From an uncultured Bacteroidales bacterium (GTDB lineage Bacteria; Bacteroidota; Bacteroidia; Bacteroidales; UBA932), in the NCBI GenBank assembly GCA_946185745.1, contig CAMHKQ010000023.1, positions 1 through 32,330 on the forward strand: DNA of 32,330 bases, read 5' to 3'. A program made the translations under genes and the position numbers. Of the stretch, positions 6,104 to 15,474 are shown one piece after another. A model generated the notes under the pieces. That model was not told where the DNA came from. It worked only from the letters and a program-made list of their open reading frames with translations, and searched no databases. Positions within the stretch are counted from its first letter, which is position 1. Each line of letters begins with the position of its first letter.

Positions 6104-8517
6104 AACGATTAGCAATCCTGGCGGCGGCCGTTCTCGCCGCTATACCCGCCTTTGCCCAGCGCAGCGAAATCCTCCTCAAAGACGGCTGGCAGTTCCGTAA
6201 AGGCGCTGCGGATAAATGGGAAGATGTTACAGTTCCCCATGACTGGGCCATATACGGCCCCTTCGACCGCTCCAACGACCTCCAGGTAGTGGCAATCACC
6301 CAGAACGGTGAAACCACCCCGAGCGAAAAGACAGCCCGAAGCGGCGGCCTCCCCTGGGCCGGTACCGGCACCTACCGCACCACCCTCAATCTGCCGGAAG
6401 GCAAAAAGGCAACGCTCCTCTTCGACGGGGCGATGTCGGAGGCAAGGGTTTCCCTGAACGGGAAAGAGCTGTGCTTCTGGCCGTACGGCTACAATTCCTT
6501 CGTCGTCGACCTGTCCCCCGCCGCCGTGGCCGGAGATAATCTGCTGGAAGTAACGCTCCACAACCGCGAACAGAGCTCACGCTGGTACCCCGGCGCCGGG
6601 CTCTACCGCAACGTCCACCTGCTGCTCACAGGCGAGACGCACGTCCCGGTCTGGGGCACATACGTAACGACGCCCGAAGTCTCGGCAGAGCAGGCGACAG
6701 TTTCGGTGGAAACCAGGGTAACCGGCCCCATGGAAGGAGTAAAATTGCAGACAATCATACGCGACCAGTCTCATAACGAAATTGTTTCGTCGCATGATAT
6801 CAAAGCTGATACATTAAACAGTCAAACGCTGGTAGTAAACAGCCCGGAACTCTGGTCTCCCGAACATCCAAGCTTGTATACAGCCGAGACTTTACTCAAA
6901 AAAGGATCCGAAATCATAGACCGCCACGAGACTGTATTCGGCATCAGGAGCATTTCCGTCACCGCGGAAGGCGGTTTCCGTCTCAACGGCGAAAGGCGCC
7001 AGTTCAAGGGGGTCTGCCTCCACCACGACCTCGGGCCGCTGGGAGCCGCCGTCAACAAATCTGCCATAAGGCACCAGCTTACGCTCCTGAAAGACATGGG
7101 CTGCGACGCCATCCGCACTTCCCACAACATGCCCGCCCCCGAACTGGTCGAACTCTGCAACGAAATGGGATTCATGATGATGCTGGAGCCCTTCGACGAG
7201 TGGGACGTGGCCAAGTGCGACAACGGCTATCACCGCTTTTTTGCAGATTGGGCCGCGAAAGACATGGAAGCCATGCTCCTTCACTACCGCAACGACCCTG
7301 CCGTAGTAATGTGGAGCATAGGCAATGAAGTCCCCTCCCAGAGCGCTCCGGGCGGGATTGAAACCGCAAAGTTCCTCCAGGACATCTGCCACCGCCTCGA
7401 TCCCACCCGTCCCGTCACCTGCGGGATGGATCAGGTGTGGTCGGTAAACCGCAACGGCTTCGCAGCCGCCATCGACGTGCCGGGATACAACTACCGCACT
7501 TTCATGTTTCTGGAAGGCATCAGGATGCTTCCACAGGGCTTCATCCTCGGCTCCGAAACGGCTTCGACCGTGAGTTCCCGCGGAGTCTACCACTTCCCCG
7601 CCGAAAAGGCCTTCAGCAAGGTAACACCCGATCTCCAGAGCTCGTCCTACGACCTGGACGCTGCCTCGTGGAGCAATATCCCTGACATCGATTTCGCCCT
7701 GGCGGACGATTACCCCTGGTACCTGGGGCAGTTCGTATGGACGGGATTCGATTATCTCGGAGAACCGCATCCCTACGATACCGACGCCTGGCCATCGCAT
7801 TCCTCATATTTCGGGATAATAGACCTCGCGTCGCTGCCAAAGGACCGCTACTACCTCTACCGGAGCGTCTGGAACACGGAAGATGAAACCCTGCACATTC
7901 TCCCCCACTGGACCTGGCCCGGCCGTGAAGGACAGATTACGCCGGTCTTCGTATACACTTCCTACCCGGCGGCGGAACTGTTCGTCAACGGGGTCTCCCA
8001 GGGTGTCAGAAGAAAAGCGGAGGCATCCGAAAAGACCGACGGCAGCCAGAATGCCGAAGTCGAAGGTCGCTACCGGCTGATGTGGAAAGACGTGGTCTAC
8101 GAACCCGGAGAGATCCTTGTAATCGCTTATGATTCAAACGGAAACGAAGCAGAACGCGAGAGCGTTCACACGGCTTCGGAGCCCCGGAAACTGAACGCAT
8201 CCGCCGACAGGACGGCAATAAGCGCAGACGGCGAAGACCTCTCATACATTACTGTCTCCGTACTGGATAAAAACGGCAATCAGGTGCCGGATGCCGACAG
8301 ACTGATAAAAGTGAAGGTCCGCGGAAAGTCGGTCCGTTTCCGTGCAATCGGCAATGGCGATCCGACCTGCCTCGAGCCCTTCCAGAAGCCGGAGATGCAC
8401 CTTTTCAGCGGGAAACTCACAGTAATCGTGCAGTCTACCGGAAAAGCAGGCAACAGTACGGTAATCCTAAAATCAAAGGGGCTGAAACGGACCAGAATCC
8501 GTATTTCAGCTAATTAA
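6100..8517 (+). CDS. GH2 beta-galactosidase, secreted
   Basis: An 805-residue GH2 enzyme, most likely a beta-galactosidase that removes galactose from the oligosaccharides released by the GH53 enzyme next to it. Signal peptide MKRLAILAAAVLAAIPAFAQ, cut after AQ. The sugar-binding jelly-roll domain covers about 24-180 (GTGTYRTTLNLP, GLYRNVHLL), the Ig-like domain about 185-285, and the TIM barrel about 290-590. The barrel has GVCLHHDLGPLGAA, the acid/base E410 in WSIGNE, and the nucleophile E486 in GSETAS. C-terminal Ig-like modules of the DUF4982/Big type follow (about 620-805). The GH53-GH2 pairing mirrors the Bacteroides galactan locus as I recall it, but no SusC/SusD genes lie nearby. The stop TAA overlaps the stop of the convergent tex gene by 4 bp. 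Confidence 0.94.
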   Translation: MKRLAILAAAVLAAIPAFAQRSEILLKDGWQFRKGAADKWEDVTVPHDWAIYGPFDRSNDLQVVAITQNGETTPSEKTARSGGLPWAGTGTYRTTLNLPEGKKATLLFDGAMSEARVSLNGKELCFWPYGYNSFVVDLSPAAVAGDNLLEVTLHNREQSSRWYPGAGLYRNVHLLLTGETHVPVWGTYVTTPEVSAEQATVSVETRVTGPMEGVKLQTIIRDQSHNEIVSSHDIKADTLNSQTLVVNSPELWSPEHPSLYTAETLLKKGSEIIDRHETVFGIRSISVTAEGGFRLNGERRQFKGVCLHHDLGPLGAAVNKSAIRHQLTLLKDMGCDAIRTSHNMPAPELVELCNEMGFMMMLEPFDEWDVAKCDNGYHRFFADWAAKDMEAMLLHYRNDPAVVMWSIGNEVPSQSAPGGIETAKFLQDICHRLDPTRPVTCGMDQVWSVNRNGFAAAIDVPGYNYRTFMFLEGIRMLPQGFILGSETASTVSSRGVYHFPAEKAFSKVTPDLQSSSYDLDAASWSNIPDIDFALADDYPWYLGQFVWTGFDYLGEPHPYDTDAWPSHSSYFGIIDLASLPKDRYYLYRSVWNTEDETLHILPHWTWPGREGQITPVFVYTSYPAAELFVNGVSQGVRRKAEASEKTDGSQNAEVEGRYRLMWKDVVYEPGEILVIAYDSNGNEAERESVHTASEPRKLNASADRTAISADGEDLSYITVSVLDKNGNQVPDADRLIKVKVRGKSVRFRAIGNGDPTCLEPFQKPEMHLFSGKLTVIVQSTGKAGNSTVILKSKGLKRTRIRISAN

Positions 8518-10673
8518 CGGATAAGCTTCAGGGCTATCCTGCCCCTCTCAAGGTCGACGCTCACAACGCCGACCTTTATCTGCTGGTGGAGCCTGAGCAC
8601 CCTGGAAGGATCGGCATGTCCTTTCTGTCCCATCTGGGAAACGTGGATCAGACCGTTTTCGTGCAGGCCGATGTCCACGAAGGCGCCGAAGGCGGTGATG
8701 TTGGTCACGATGCCGGGAAGCTCCATTCCGGGCCTGAGGTCCTCTATGTCGTGGATGTCGTCGGCAAACGAGAATTCCGAAGCGGATTCCCTGGGGTCGA
8801 GCCCGGGTTTTGCCAGCTCCTTCAGAATGTCGTTTACGGTGGGAAGGCCCACCCCTTCCGCCGAGCGGGCGTCTTTCAGGCCGACATATTTCGTCGCGTC
8901 GATTTTGGAGCAGAGTTCGCGGTTCCCGACGAGCTCACCCACGGAAACCCCCAGGTCCCTGGCCATCCTGTCCACGACGAAATAGCTTTCGGGATGGACT
9001 GCCGAATCGTCGAGCGGATTCTGTGCCCCCTTCACCCTGAGGAACCCGGCGCACTGTTCGTAAGTGCCCGGCCCCAGACGGGGCACCTTCAGAAGCTCCG
9101 AACGCGAGTTGAAACCCCCTCCGGAGGCCCTGTAGTCCACTATTGCCTTGGCCAGCGACGGACCTATCCCCGCGACATAGCGGAGCAGGTACGGCGAAGC
9201 AGTATTAAGGTTCACTCCGACCGCATTCACGCAGGCCTCCACGGTATTGTCCAGTTTCTCCTTAAGAAGAGACTGGTCGACGTCGTGCTGGTACTGTCCC
9301 ACGCCCAGGTTCTTCGGGTCTATCTTCACCAGCTCGGCGAGCGGATCCATGAGACGCCGGCCGATCGAAACGGCGCCACGCACCGTCACGTCTTCGTCGG
9401 GGAATTCCTCCCTGGCCACTTCCGATGCCGAATAGATGGATGCCCCGTCCTCCGACACGGTCCAGACCTTGCAGCCTTCCGGCAGTTCCACCTTCCGCAG
9501 GAACTCAACCGTATCGCGCGATGCCGTACCGTTGCCCACGGCAACCGCCTGCACGCCGAATTTGTCGAGCAGCTCCTGCACGGTCATAAGGGCCTTCACC
9601 TTGTCGTTCTGAGGGGGATGCGGATAGATAATAGTATGGCAGAGCAGATTACCTTCGGAATCCAGCACCGCTATCTTGCAGCCGTTCCTGAAACCGGGAT
9701 CCACGGCCATGGTGCATTTCTGCCCAACAGGAGGGCTGAGCAGCAGCTGCCTGAGGTTCTCTCCGAAGATGGCTACGCTTTCCATATCGGCACGGGCCTT
9801 GGCTTCCCTTATCACCTCGCCGGAAATCGACGGCTCGATGAGCCTGTCGAATGAATCCTTCACAGCTTCGCGGACCTGGGAAGCGCAGGCTTCGGACGGA
9901 AAACCGTTTTCCTTGCAGAAATCATAATATGCCTTGGCCGAGCACTTTTCGGAATCGGTGTCGAGCCCGACGCTCAGGAAACCCTCGTTCTGGGCCCGCA
10001 GGATGGCCAGCAGGTTGTGGGCAGCAATCTTGGCCAAGGGCATGCTGTAATCGAAATAAGAGCGGTATTTAGCGGCGTCAGGATTGTCAGCCGCCGCCTT
10101 TGATGCGCGCGACAGGAGCCTTCGCTGCCTGAAAGAGGCACGCTGGTTCTCACGTACGATAGCAGTCTCGCATACCTTCTCCGCAATAATGTCACGGGCG
10201 CCGGCAAGGGCGTCTTCCACTGAAGGAACGCCCTCCTTTACAAAGGCCTTTGCAGCCTTCAACGGATCTGATGTGCGCTTGTCCATGAGGGCCTCTGCCA
10301 GGGGCTCCAGGCCCAGCGACTTGGCAACGGTCGCGCGGGTGCGGCGTTTCGGCTTCCAGGGAAGATAGAGGTCTTCGAGTTCGGTCGCAGAAACGCAGTC
10401 TTCAATCTTTTTTTGGAGCTCGTCGGTAAGCGCGCCGGCTTCACCTATCACCTTGAGTATAGTAGCCTTGCGGGTTTCCATCTCATCGAAGACATCAACC
10501 CAGTGACGGAGCTCCGCAACGGTGGCGTCATCCATTCCGCCGGTCTTTTCCTTGCGGTAACGTGAGATGAAGGGAATAGTGTTCCCCTCCGCAAACATGT
10601 CCGCGCAGTTTTCCACCTGCCACGCCTTGAGCTGCAGCAGCTGCGCGATATGGTTAATGTATACTTCTTTCAT
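8514..10673 (-). CDS. tex: Tex-family RNA-binding protein
   Basis: Tex is a conserved cytoplasmic S1-domain protein linked to transcription and RNA metabolism. The 719-residue product starts MKEVYINHIAQLLQLKAWQVENC; a longer frame upstream overlaps the ClC gene and is not used. Order of domains: N-terminal helical region (FAEGNTIPFISRYRKEKTGGMDD, typical of Tex), YqgF/RNase H-like domain (CTMAVDPGFRNGCKIAVLD, QAVAVGNGTASRDT), helix-hairpin-helix (NLNTASPYLLRYVAGIGPSLAKAIVDYR), and the C-terminal S1 domain (GIVTNITAFGAFVDIGLHENGLIHVSQM). Its ATG overlaps the TGA of the ClC gene (TGATG). It is the last gene of the minus-strand operon. No terminator is seen, and the 3' end overlaps the GH2 stop. 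Confidence 0.95.
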   Translation of the reverse strand: MKEVYINHIAQLLQLKAWQVENCADMFAEGNTIPFISRYRKEKTGGMDDATVAELRHWVDVFDEMETRKATILKVIGEAGALTDELQKKIEDCVSATELEDLYLPWKPKRRTRATVAKSLGLEPLAEALMDKRTSDPLKAAKAFVKEGVPSVEDALAGARDIIAEKVCETAIVRENQRASFRQRRLLSRASKAAADNPDAAKYRSYFDYSMPLAKIAAHNLLAILRAQNEGFLSVGLDTDSEKCSAKAYYDFCKENGFPSEACASQVREAVKDSFDRLIEPSISGEVIREAKARADMESVAIFGENLRQLLLSPPVGQKCTMAVDPGFRNGCKIAVLDSEGNLLCHTIIYPHPPQNDKVKALMTVQELLDKFGVQAVAVGNGTASRDTVEFLRKVELPEGCKVWTVSEDGASIYSASEVAREEFPDEDVTVRGAVSIGRRLMDPLAELVKIDPKNLGVGQYQHDVDQSLLKEKLDNTVEACVNAVGVNLNTASPYLLRYVAGIGPSLAKAIVDYRASGGGFNSRSELLKVPRLGPGTYEQCAGFLRVKGAQNPLDDSAVHPESYFVVDRMARDLGVSVGELVGNRELCSKIDATKYVGLKDARSAEGVGLPTVNDILKELAKPGLDPRESASEFSFADDIHDIEDLRPGMELPGIVTNITAFGAFVDIGLHENGLIHVSQMGQKGHADPSRVLRLHQQIKVGVVSVDLERGRIALKLIR

Positions 10674-12418
10674 CAGTCTTCTATGGAAATCTGCCGGAGC
10701 TGCTCCCTGTAGGCGGTGAGAATGCGCGAACGGGAGACGAAGCCGAGGTACTTCCGCCCGTCGTCCAGGACGGGAAGCCTCCATGCATCGGTGCGGTCGA
10801 ACTTTTTCATGACGCTCTCCATCTTTTCGTCCTTGCGGATGATGCTTGGAGCGGGAAGCATGAGCTCCCGCACAGTGATGCTTGCGGCCTTGCGCGGCTC
10901 AAGGATGTGCTTGCGGATTTCGTCCATTTCGAGCACGCCGTCGAACGAGCCGTCTCTCTCGAGCACCGGGAAAACCGCCACGGTGCTGCTGACAACGATC
11001 GGAAGTATGTCTTCGAGGGTCTGGTCTATATAGACGCGGGGGTATTTGTCGGAGACAATGTCTCCCAGCTTAAGCAGGGTCAGGACAGCCTGGTCGCTGT
11101 AGTGTGTGAGAAGTTCGCCGTTCTGCGCAAGTCGCTTCGTATAAATGGAATATCTCTCCCAGATGCGGTTCACTCCGAACGATACGGCGGCGCACAGGAT
11201 GAGGGGCAGCAGCAGCTCGTATCCACCTGTGATCTCGGCTATCAGGAAGATGGCGGTCATGGGCGCCTGCATCACGCCCGCCATGAGTCCGGCCATGCCT
11301 ACAAGCACGAAGTTCTGTTCGGGAAGCTCCAGCCCGGCGAGGCCGAGGGAACGCACCACCACGAAACCGGCGAGCGCCCCTACGAACAGGGTGGGGCCGA
11401 AAGTACCGCCCACTCCCCCTCCGGCATTGGTAAAGGTCATGCTGACAACCTTGCAGAGCATCACCAGCAGCACGAAGAGCGGAATGCCCCAGCCAGAATG
11501 GAGCATCCACGCAAGCGGGGATTCTCCGTCGAAGTTCCATTCCCCGCCCGTCAGCAGCGAGCCAAGGAAGTTGTAGCCCTCTCCGAACAGCGGCGGAAAC
11601 AGCAGTATGCATATTCCGAGGCCGGCGGAGCACACCAGCCATTTCACCCAGGGGCTTTTCCACTTTGAGAGACGGTCTTCCATCCAGAGCGTAAGGCGAG
11701 TGAAATAGAGCGACATCAGCCCGCACAGCACGCCCAGGATAAGGTAGAAAGGCATGTTTGCGATATTGAACGGGGCGATGGTGCAGGTGAACGGAGTGCC
11801 CGGGCCTGTGGCCAGATAAGACACTACCGTGGCGGTGAGCGTGCTGATTAGAAGCGGCATAATGCTGCCGAGGCTCATATTGAACAGCAGTATCTCAAGG
11901 GTAAACAGGATGCCTGCCAGCGGAGCCTTGAAGATGCCGGCTATGGCACCGGCGGCGCCGCAGCCGACGAGGACGGTAATCTCCCTGTAGCCCAGCTTGA
12001 AGGCCTTGCCGATGTTGCTGCCGATGGCGGCACCCGAATACACTATAGGCGCCTCGGCGCCAACGGAACCGCCAAGGCCGATGGTTAGCATGCTGGTGGC
12101 AAGCGAAGACCAGATATTGTGAGGCTTGATGTTGGACTCGTTCCTGGACACGGCCAGCAGCACCTTGGTGACCCCGTGGCCGATGTTGTCTTTGATTACA
12201 AAGCGGATGAGCAGGAACGAAAGCAGCATACCCAGGGCCGGAAAGGCAAGGGCCAGCCAGCTGAACCCGCCCTTATTGATGACGGGAAATACGAATGACT
12301 GGATGAAATCGATACCCTTGAGAAGCAGAACCGCGGCTGTGCCGGCGCCGAGCCCCACGAGGAAACTCAGCAGGAGGAGCTTGACGTTCTCCGGAAGCCT
12401 TTTCCCGACAAGTTTCAT
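10673..12418 (-). CDS. ClC-family chloride channel/transporter with CBS pair
   Basis: Integral membrane ClC protein, 581 residues, moving Cl- as a channel or as a Cl-/H+ exchanger. About ten hydrophobic segments fill residues 15-430. The selectivity-filter signature is GGSVGAEAP (117-124), where E122 is at the place of the gating glutamate (GREGP in classical members). GGVGGTFGPTLFVGALAG carries the GxFxP motif. Two CBS domains occupy the C-terminal part (about 440-575: DIVSDKYPRVYIDQTLEDI, PVLERDGSFDGVLEMDEIRKHI, VRELMLPAPSIIRKDE, LPVLDDGRKYLGFVSRSRIL), suggesting control by an adenosine ligand or ionic strength. The start overlaps the preceding small acidic gene by 4 nt (ATGA) and the stop overlaps the tex start, so it is translationally coupled on both sides. 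Confidence 0.94.
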   Translation of the reverse strand: MKLVGKRLPENVKLLLLSFLVGLGAGTAAVLLLKGIDFIQSFVFPVINKGGFSWLALAFPALGMLLSFLLIRFVIKDNIGHGVTKVLLAVSRNESNIKPHNIWSSLATSMLTIGLGGSVGAEAPIVYSGAAIGSNIGKAFKLGYREITVLVGCGAAGAIAGIFKAPLAGILFTLEILLFNMSLGSIMPLLISTLTATVVSYLATGPGTPFTCTIAPFNIANMPFYLILGVLCGLMSLYFTRLTLWMEDRLSKWKSPWVKWLVCSAGLGICILLFPPLFGEGYNFLGSLLTGGEWNFDGESPLAWMLHSGWGIPLFVLLVMLCKVVSMTFTNAGGGVGGTFGPTLFVGALAGFVVVRSLGLAGLELPEQNFVLVGMAGLMAGVMQAPMTAIFLIAEITGGYELLLPLILCAAVSFGVNRIWERYSIYTKRLAQNGELLTHYSDQAVLTLLKLGDIVSDKYPRVYIDQTLEDILPIVVSSTVAVFPVLERDGSFDGVLEMDEIRKHILEPRKAASITVRELMLPAPSIIRKDEKMESVMKKFDRTDAWRLPVLDDGRKYLGFVSRSRILTAYREQLRQISIED

Positions 12419-12777
12419 TCAGACTCGTCGTCGGAGCCGTACTGGGCGATGTTGTCGTCGGGGAGAGTGTTGTCTTCGGGTTCGGTGTCGCTGCCGGCGC
12501 CGGTAACTTCCTGGTTTTCGGCTTCTTCCTCGCCTTCAAGCCAGCGCTCGATATCTTCGATGTCGTCGGTCTTTACCTTGATTTTGACAAGGTACACGGC
12601 ACCGGGAATCTCCAGCGTGACTGCATAGAAAGAAGTGCCGTCCGGCTTGGGGTACTTTACAAGATCCCCGAGATAGTCGGAAAAGCCCTTCGGATATTTC
12701 TCGTTGAACGCAGCCTGGAGCTCCGGTGACATATTCTCGAAACTGACTACGTGTCTCTTTATTTCGGTCTGCGGCAT
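12415..12777 (-). CDS. Small protein with a strongly acidic tail, unknown function
   Basis: 120 residues, chosen start MPQTEIKRH at 12777; an in-frame ATG seven codons upstream (MQKNNHI) is possible but sits in the promoter-like region. Residues 1-80 look like a small folded domain with alternating strands (FYAVTLEIPGAVYLVKIKVKT). Residues 85-120 are almost all Glu, Asp, Asn, Gly and Ser and are probably disordered. No signal peptide, no membrane segment. I do not recognise a named family, though short proteins of this shape are familiar among Bacteroidales. Its stop overlaps the ClC start (ATGA), so the two are probably made together. A near-consensus -7 box (TAATATTG, 12803-12796) precedes it. 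Confidence 0.75.
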   Translation of the reverse strand: MPQTEIKRHVVSFENMSPELQAAFNEKYPKGFSDYLGDLVKYPKPDGTSFYAVTLEIPGAVYLVKIKVKTDDIEDIERWLEGEEEAENQEVTGAGSDTEPEDNTLPDDNIAQYGSDDESE

Positions 12778-12795
12778 TATGTGATTATTTTTCTG

Positions 12796-12803
12796 CAATA
12801 TTA
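12796..12803 (-). promoter_or_regulatory. Possible internal promoter (-7-like box) before the small acidic gene
   Basis: The minus strand reads TAATATTG, one mismatch from TAnnTTTG, 18 nt before the ATG at 12777. The 54-nt gap between argS and this gene is the largest inside the operon and is A/T-rich, which suits an internal promoter. The evidence is weak because of the mismatch and the missing -33 box. Confidence 0.35.
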
Positions 12804-12831
12804 ACCCAAAAACTCATAAATGCAAAAAATA

Positions 12832-14607
12832 TTACATCCTTTCAGGCAGATTGATGCCGAGAATGCCCATTCCGCGGCCCAGCACGTCTGCAATGCAGCC
12901 GATGAGGTCGAGCCTCATGTCGCGCACGGCGGCTGACGGTTCCTGCAGGATGCGGGTTTCGTGGTAGTACTGGTTGAACTCCTTCGAGAGGTCGTAGCAG
13001 TAGTTGGCGACGAGCGCCGGAGAAAGGGCTTCCGCCGCTTCAGCGACCTTCTGCGGGTAAGCCGAGAGCAGCTGCACCAGCCTGATTTCCTTGGGAGACA
13101 GGGTGCAGGCGTTCCAGTCGGGCGCGCCGTGAGCCCCGGCCTTGCGGAGGATGCTCCTGATGCGGGCGTGGGTGTACTGGATGAAAGGACCGGTATTGCC
13201 GTTGAAGTCGATGCTCTCGCGCGGGTTGAAGAGCATGGTCTTTTTGGGATCAACCTTGAGTATGAAATACTTGAGCGCGCCGAGCCCGATGTCCGAGTAG
13301 AGTTTCTCCTTCTCGGAGGCGGGGACGTCGTCCAGTTTTCCGCTCTCTTCCGAAGCGAGACGGGCCTCCTCCTTCATGCTGGCGATGAGGTCGTCGGCAT
13401 CCACAACGGTGCCTTCGCGGCTCTTCATCTTGCCTTCAGGGAGCTCCACCATGCCGTAGGACAGATGGTAGATCTGGTCCGCCCAGGGGAATCCGAGTTT
13501 TGCGAGCACCAGCTTCAGCACTTGGAAATGGTAGTTCTGCTCATCGCCCACCACGTAGATGTGGGAATCGAGGCGGTTTTCTTCAAAACGCCGCTCGGCG
13601 GTGCCGAGGTCCTGCGTCATGTATACTGAAGTGCCGTCGGAACGAAGCAGGAGCTTGCGGTCGAGGCCGTCGGCGGTGAGGTCGCACCACACGCTGCCGT
13701 CCGGGTCCTGCACGAAAACGCCCATATCCAAACCCTTCTGTACCAGGCTCTTGCCCAGCAGATAGGTCTGGGACTCATAATATACCTGATCGAAGGAGAT
13801 GCCCAGCTCGCGGTAGGTCTCGTCGAAGCCCGACAGCACCCAGCCGTTCATCTTTTTCCAGAGAGCGCGCACCTCTTCGTCGCCCTGCTCCCATTTCACG
13901 AGCATATCGTGCACGGCCTGCATGCAGGGGGCTTTCTTCTTGGCCTCGTCCTCTGCCATGCCGGAAGCGACCAGATCGGCCACCTCCTGCTTGTACATCT
14001 TGTCGAAGGCAACGTAGCAGTCGCCCACAAGATGGTCCCCCTTCTTGCCGGTGCTCTCAGGGGTGGCCCCGTCGAACAGCTTCTGCCAGGCGTACATGCT
14101 CTTGCAGATATGCACGCCGCGGTCGTTCACCAGGGTGCACTTGATGACCTTGTTGCCCGCGGCCGCCAGAAGGCTGGAAACCGACGAGCCCAGGAGGTTG
14201 TTGCGGATGTGCCCGAGATGCAGGGGCTTGTTGGTGTTCGGGGACGAGAACTCCACCATAATGGTTTTGCCAGTGGAAGGCAGGGAGCCGTACTGCGGGT
14301 CTGCAGTGATTCCGCGGAACACTTCCTGCCAGTAGAGATTGCTGAGCGTGAGGTTCAGGAAGCCCTTGACGCTGTTGAAAGCAGCGATTTCCGGGCAGTT
14401 TGCAGTGAGCCATTCACCCAGTGCGGTGCCCGTAGCGTCGGGGGAAGCATGGCTGATACGCAGAAGGGGGAAGACCACAAGAGTGTAATCCCCCTCGAAT
14501 TCCTTGCGGGTGACCTGCACCTGCAGGCTTTCCGGCTTCGCTTCCGCGCCGTAAAGCGCCTTAACGGCCTCTGAGGCCTTCAAGGCAATGAACTGCTCCG
14601 CCGTCAT
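12832..14607 (-). CDS. argS: Arginyl-tRNA synthetase
   Basis: Class I aminoacyl-tRNA synthetase charging tRNA-Arg, 591 residues, full length. The N-terminal tRNA-binding domain (about 1-105) is followed by the Rossmann core with the HIGH signature as HLGH (130-133) in SPNTNKPLHLGHIRNN. The KMSKS-equivalent loop is KMKSREG (393-399) in VELPEGKMKSREGT. The C-terminal helical anticodon-binding domain (DALR) ends the protein. The start ATG overlaps the rpoD stop (TAATG), so it is in the same operon directly after the sigma factor. Confidence 0.97.
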   Translation of the reverse strand: MTAEQFIALKASEAVKALYGAEAKPESLQVQVTRKEFEGDYTLVVFPLLRISHASPDATGTALGEWLTANCPEIAAFNSVKGFLNLTLSNLYWQEVFRGITADPQYGSLPSTGKTIMVEFSSPNTNKPLHLGHIRNNLLGSSVSSLLAAAGNKVIKCTLVNDRGVHICKSMYAWQKLFDGATPESTGKKGDHLVGDCYVAFDKMYKQEVADLVASGMAEDEAKKKAPCMQAVHDMLVKWEQGDEEVRALWKKMNGWVLSGFDETYRELGISFDQVYYESQTYLLGKSLVQKGLDMGVFVQDPDGSVWCDLTADGLDRKLLLRSDGTSVYMTQDLGTAERRFEENRLDSHIYVVGDEQNYHFQVLKLVLAKLGFPWADQIYHLSYGMVELPEGKMKSREGTVVDADDLIASMKEEARLASEESGKLDDVPASEKEKLYSDIGLGALKYFILKVDPKKTMLFNPRESIDFNGNTGPFIQYTHARIRSILRKAGAHGAPDWNACTLSPKEIRLVQLLSAYPQKVAEAAEALSPALVANYCYDLSKEFNQYYHETRILQEPSAAVRDMRLDLIGCIADVLGRGMGILGINLPERM

Positions 14608-15467
14608 TATCCAAGATAGCTCTTGAGAAGTTTGCTGGCAGAGGGTTTCTTCAGCTTGCGGATGGCCTTTTCCTTGATCTGGCGAACCCTTTCACGGGTG
14701 AGGTCGAGGCGCTCCCCTATTTCTTCCAGAGTCATCTCCTGGCAGCCTATGCCGAAGAAACTCTTGATTATCTCGCGTTCGCGGGGCGTGAGTATCTGCA
14801 GGGCGCGTTCGATTTCGATGCTGAGGCTCTCGTTGGTGAGGCCCTTGTCGGCCATGGGGCTGTCCTCGTTGGGGAGCACGTCCAGCAGGGAGTTGTCCTC
14901 GCCCTCCACGAAGGGAGCGTCCACGCTTACGTGGCGACCGCTCACGCGCATGGTGTCGGCTATCTTGTCCTCGGGTATGTCTATCATCTCGGACAGTTCC
15001 TCGGTTGAAGGCTGGCGTTCGTGCTCCTGCTCGAACTTACCGAGGGCTTTGTTGATCTTGTTCAGGGAGCCTACCTGGTTGAGCGGCAGGCGCACTATGC
15101 GGCTCTGTTCCGCAAGGGCCTGGAGGATGCTCTGGCGTATCCACCACACGGCATACGAGATGAACTTGAAACCGCGGGTCTCATCGAACTTCTCGGCGGC
15201 CTTGATGAGCCCGAGATTGCCCTCGTTGATGAGGTCGGGAAGGCTCAGGCCCTGGTTCTGATATTGTTTTGCGACCGACACCACAAAACGCAGGTTGGCC
15301 CTGGTTAGTTTTTCCAGGGCCGCCTGATCGCCTTTGCGGATGCGTTGTGCTAATTCTACTTCTTCTTCGGGACTCACCAACTCTTCGCGGCCGATCTCCT
15401 GGAGATACTTGTCCAATGAAGCGCTTTCACGGTTGGTGATGCTTTTTGTGATCTTTAACTGACGCAT
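14607..15467 (-). CDS. rpoD: Primary sigma factor RpoD, short Bacteroidota form
   Basis: Group 1 sigma-70 factor, 286 residues, directing RNA polymerase to the housekeeping promoters (-33 TTTG/-7 TAnnTTTG in this phylum). It lacks the long acidic region 1.1 of proteobacterial RpoD, as is usual for Bacteroidota. Region 1.2 starts at [20 protein letters not shown]. Region 2 has [30 protein letters not shown] and the -10-melting [15 protein letters not shown]. Region 3 has [16 protein letters not shown]. Region 4.2 has the helix-turn-helix [23 protein letters not shown]. It follows htrA after a 7-nt gap and precedes argS with overlapping codons. Confidence 0.97.
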   Translation of the reverse strand: MRQLKITKSITNRESASLDKYLQEIGREELVSPEEEVELAQRIRKGDQAALEKLTRANLRFVVSVAKQYQNQGLSLPDLINEGNLGLIKAAEKFDETRGFKFISYAVWWIRQSILQALAEQSRIVRLPLNQVGSLNKINKALGKFEQEHERQPSTEELSEMIDIPEDKIADTMRVSGRHVSVDAPFVEGEDNSLLDVLPNEDSPMADKGLTNESLSIEIERALQILTPREREIIKSFFGIGCQEMTLEEIGERLDLTRERVRQIKEKAIRKLKKPSASKLLKSYLG

Positions 15468-15474
15468 AAATGTT

